Source of the DNA: an uncultured Erysipelotrichaceae bacterium
GTDB taxonomy: Bacteria > Bacillota_I > Bacilli_A > Erysipelotrichales > Erysipelotrichaceae
Direction of reading: 5' to 3'
NCBI GenBank assembly: GCA_900314345.1
Contig: OMUX01000217.1
Location: forward strand, 1-12,368
Length of the DNA stretch: 12,368 bases
The notes below the pieces were generated by a model. The model ran no database searches. It saw nothing but the letters and a program-made list of their open reading frames with translations, and was not told the DNA's origin. The position numbers were made by a program, and so were the translations under genes. Below are positions 11,945-12,368 of this stretch, one piece after another (position 1 is the stretch's first letter; each line of letters opens with the position of its first letter).

Positions 11945-12368
11945 TTTCTCCTGGTCCTCCTTCACTCTTCTGACATCCTCATCCAGCCTTGCGGATATTG
12001 GTCCGGTGACGATGTGTTCATTGAAGTATGTCTGGATTTCCTTTACCTCTGCACCGGCAAAGGCAGGATTTCCCGTCAGGTTAAGAATAACCAGTTCCGC
12101 ATCCGGAATCCATGCCCCTTCTCAGGCGGTTCTGCATGCAGTCTGAACCGGTATACCGGCCACCCAAGGTGAAAGAAATCAAAATCACAGATAAACACCA
12201 CAGCTGCCTTCAGGTGTTCCGGATACTTCCCCGGTTTCACCGTCTTCATGACCAGGCCGCTCAAGTACACGAGCATTCTGGTGATCAGCCATCGGATGTA
12301 CTTCTGCTGCATATCCAGGTCAAAGACCTTTCCATCCTTGTCCTTGAAGTAAGCATCCATGATCACTT
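11711..12368 (-). pseudogene. Rpn/PD-(D/E)XK nuclease-family putative transposase, frameshifted and cut by window edge
   Basis: Two reading frames together make one Rpn-family (PDDEXK_2-type) nuclease. The 5' part, open from the right edge, reads IMDAYFKDKDGKVFDLDMQQ, matching the family's D...(E)xQ catalytic strand with Asp in place of the usual Glu. It continues through PGKYPEHLKAAVVFICDFDFF and PVYRFRLHAEPPEKG, then runs into a stop at 12076. The continuation AWIPDAELVILNLTGN lies one base out of frame and stays open to 11711, with the typical acidic/glycine-rich linker and helical tail. Adding one G to the GGGG run (12115-12118) restores a continuous protein. Options are a real inactivation, phase variation, ribosomal slippage on GGG, or a sequencing error. 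The N-terminus lies beyond the window. Confidence 0.78.

Noticed and set aside
11711..12368. Insertion sequence around the Rpn 'putative transposase'
   Set aside because: Rpn proteins are not IS transposases and no inverted terminal repeats or target duplications are visible; the left end is a normal gene terminator.

Overview
The window looks like chromosomal DNA of a Firmicute of roughly balanced base composition, probably an anaerobic Erysipelotrichaceae-type or related gut lineage. The basis is strong AGGAGG-type ribosome sites, sigma-A promoters (often extended -10), DUF6110 next to a heavy-metal ATPase, a FeoB-associated Cys-rich protein and a PTS EIIA. The genus assignment is a guess. 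No rRNA, tRNA, CRISPR array or insertion sequence is visible, and no stretch above 300 bases lacks a gene. The largest gap is the 146-base divergent promoter region at 5287-5432.

Layout. 2-277: 3' end of a phosphonate-type ABC permease (phnE). 314-1096 (-): tyrosine phosphatase. 1151-1558 (+): flavin-binding pyridoxamine-oxidase-like protein. 1588-5286 (-): a six-gene cluster read in the order ferritin, FeoB-associated Cys-rich peptide, single-Cys thioredoxin-like protein, DUF6110 membrane protein, P1B-type ATPase with an atypical metal motif, and a 34-residue membrane peptide. 5433-6953 (+): cytoplasmic 5'-nucleotidase-family metallophosphatase. 7025-8818 (-): large pRiA4b ORF-3-like protein. 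8929-9093 (+): 54-residue membrane protein. 9145-9786 (+): unrecognised soluble protein. 9787-11121 (-): MATE transporter. 11232-11684 (+): orphan mannose-family PTS EIIA. 11711-12368 (-): frameshifted Rpn/PD-(D/E)XK nuclease, cut by the window edge.

The most interesting part is 1588-5286. It combines protein-cage iron storage (ferritin) with a DUF6110 membrane protein and a P1B ATPase that lacks both the CPx motif and an N-terminal CxxC. That pair resembles the fezA/fezB core of ferrosome systems (lipid-bounded iron-storage organelles). A consensus promoter drives ferritin. A second -10 element, embedded in a perfect inverted repeat, precedes the DUF6110 gene, so the ATPase half could be switched separately. 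A well-translated 34-residue peptide at the 3' end may be an unannotated ATPase partner.

Two further points deserve attention. The Rpn gene has a one-base frameshift in a G run plus a strong internal ribosome site, compatible with an intragenic antitoxin arrangement. The phosphatase gene appears leaderless, with its promoter facing another extended -10 promoter five bases away.
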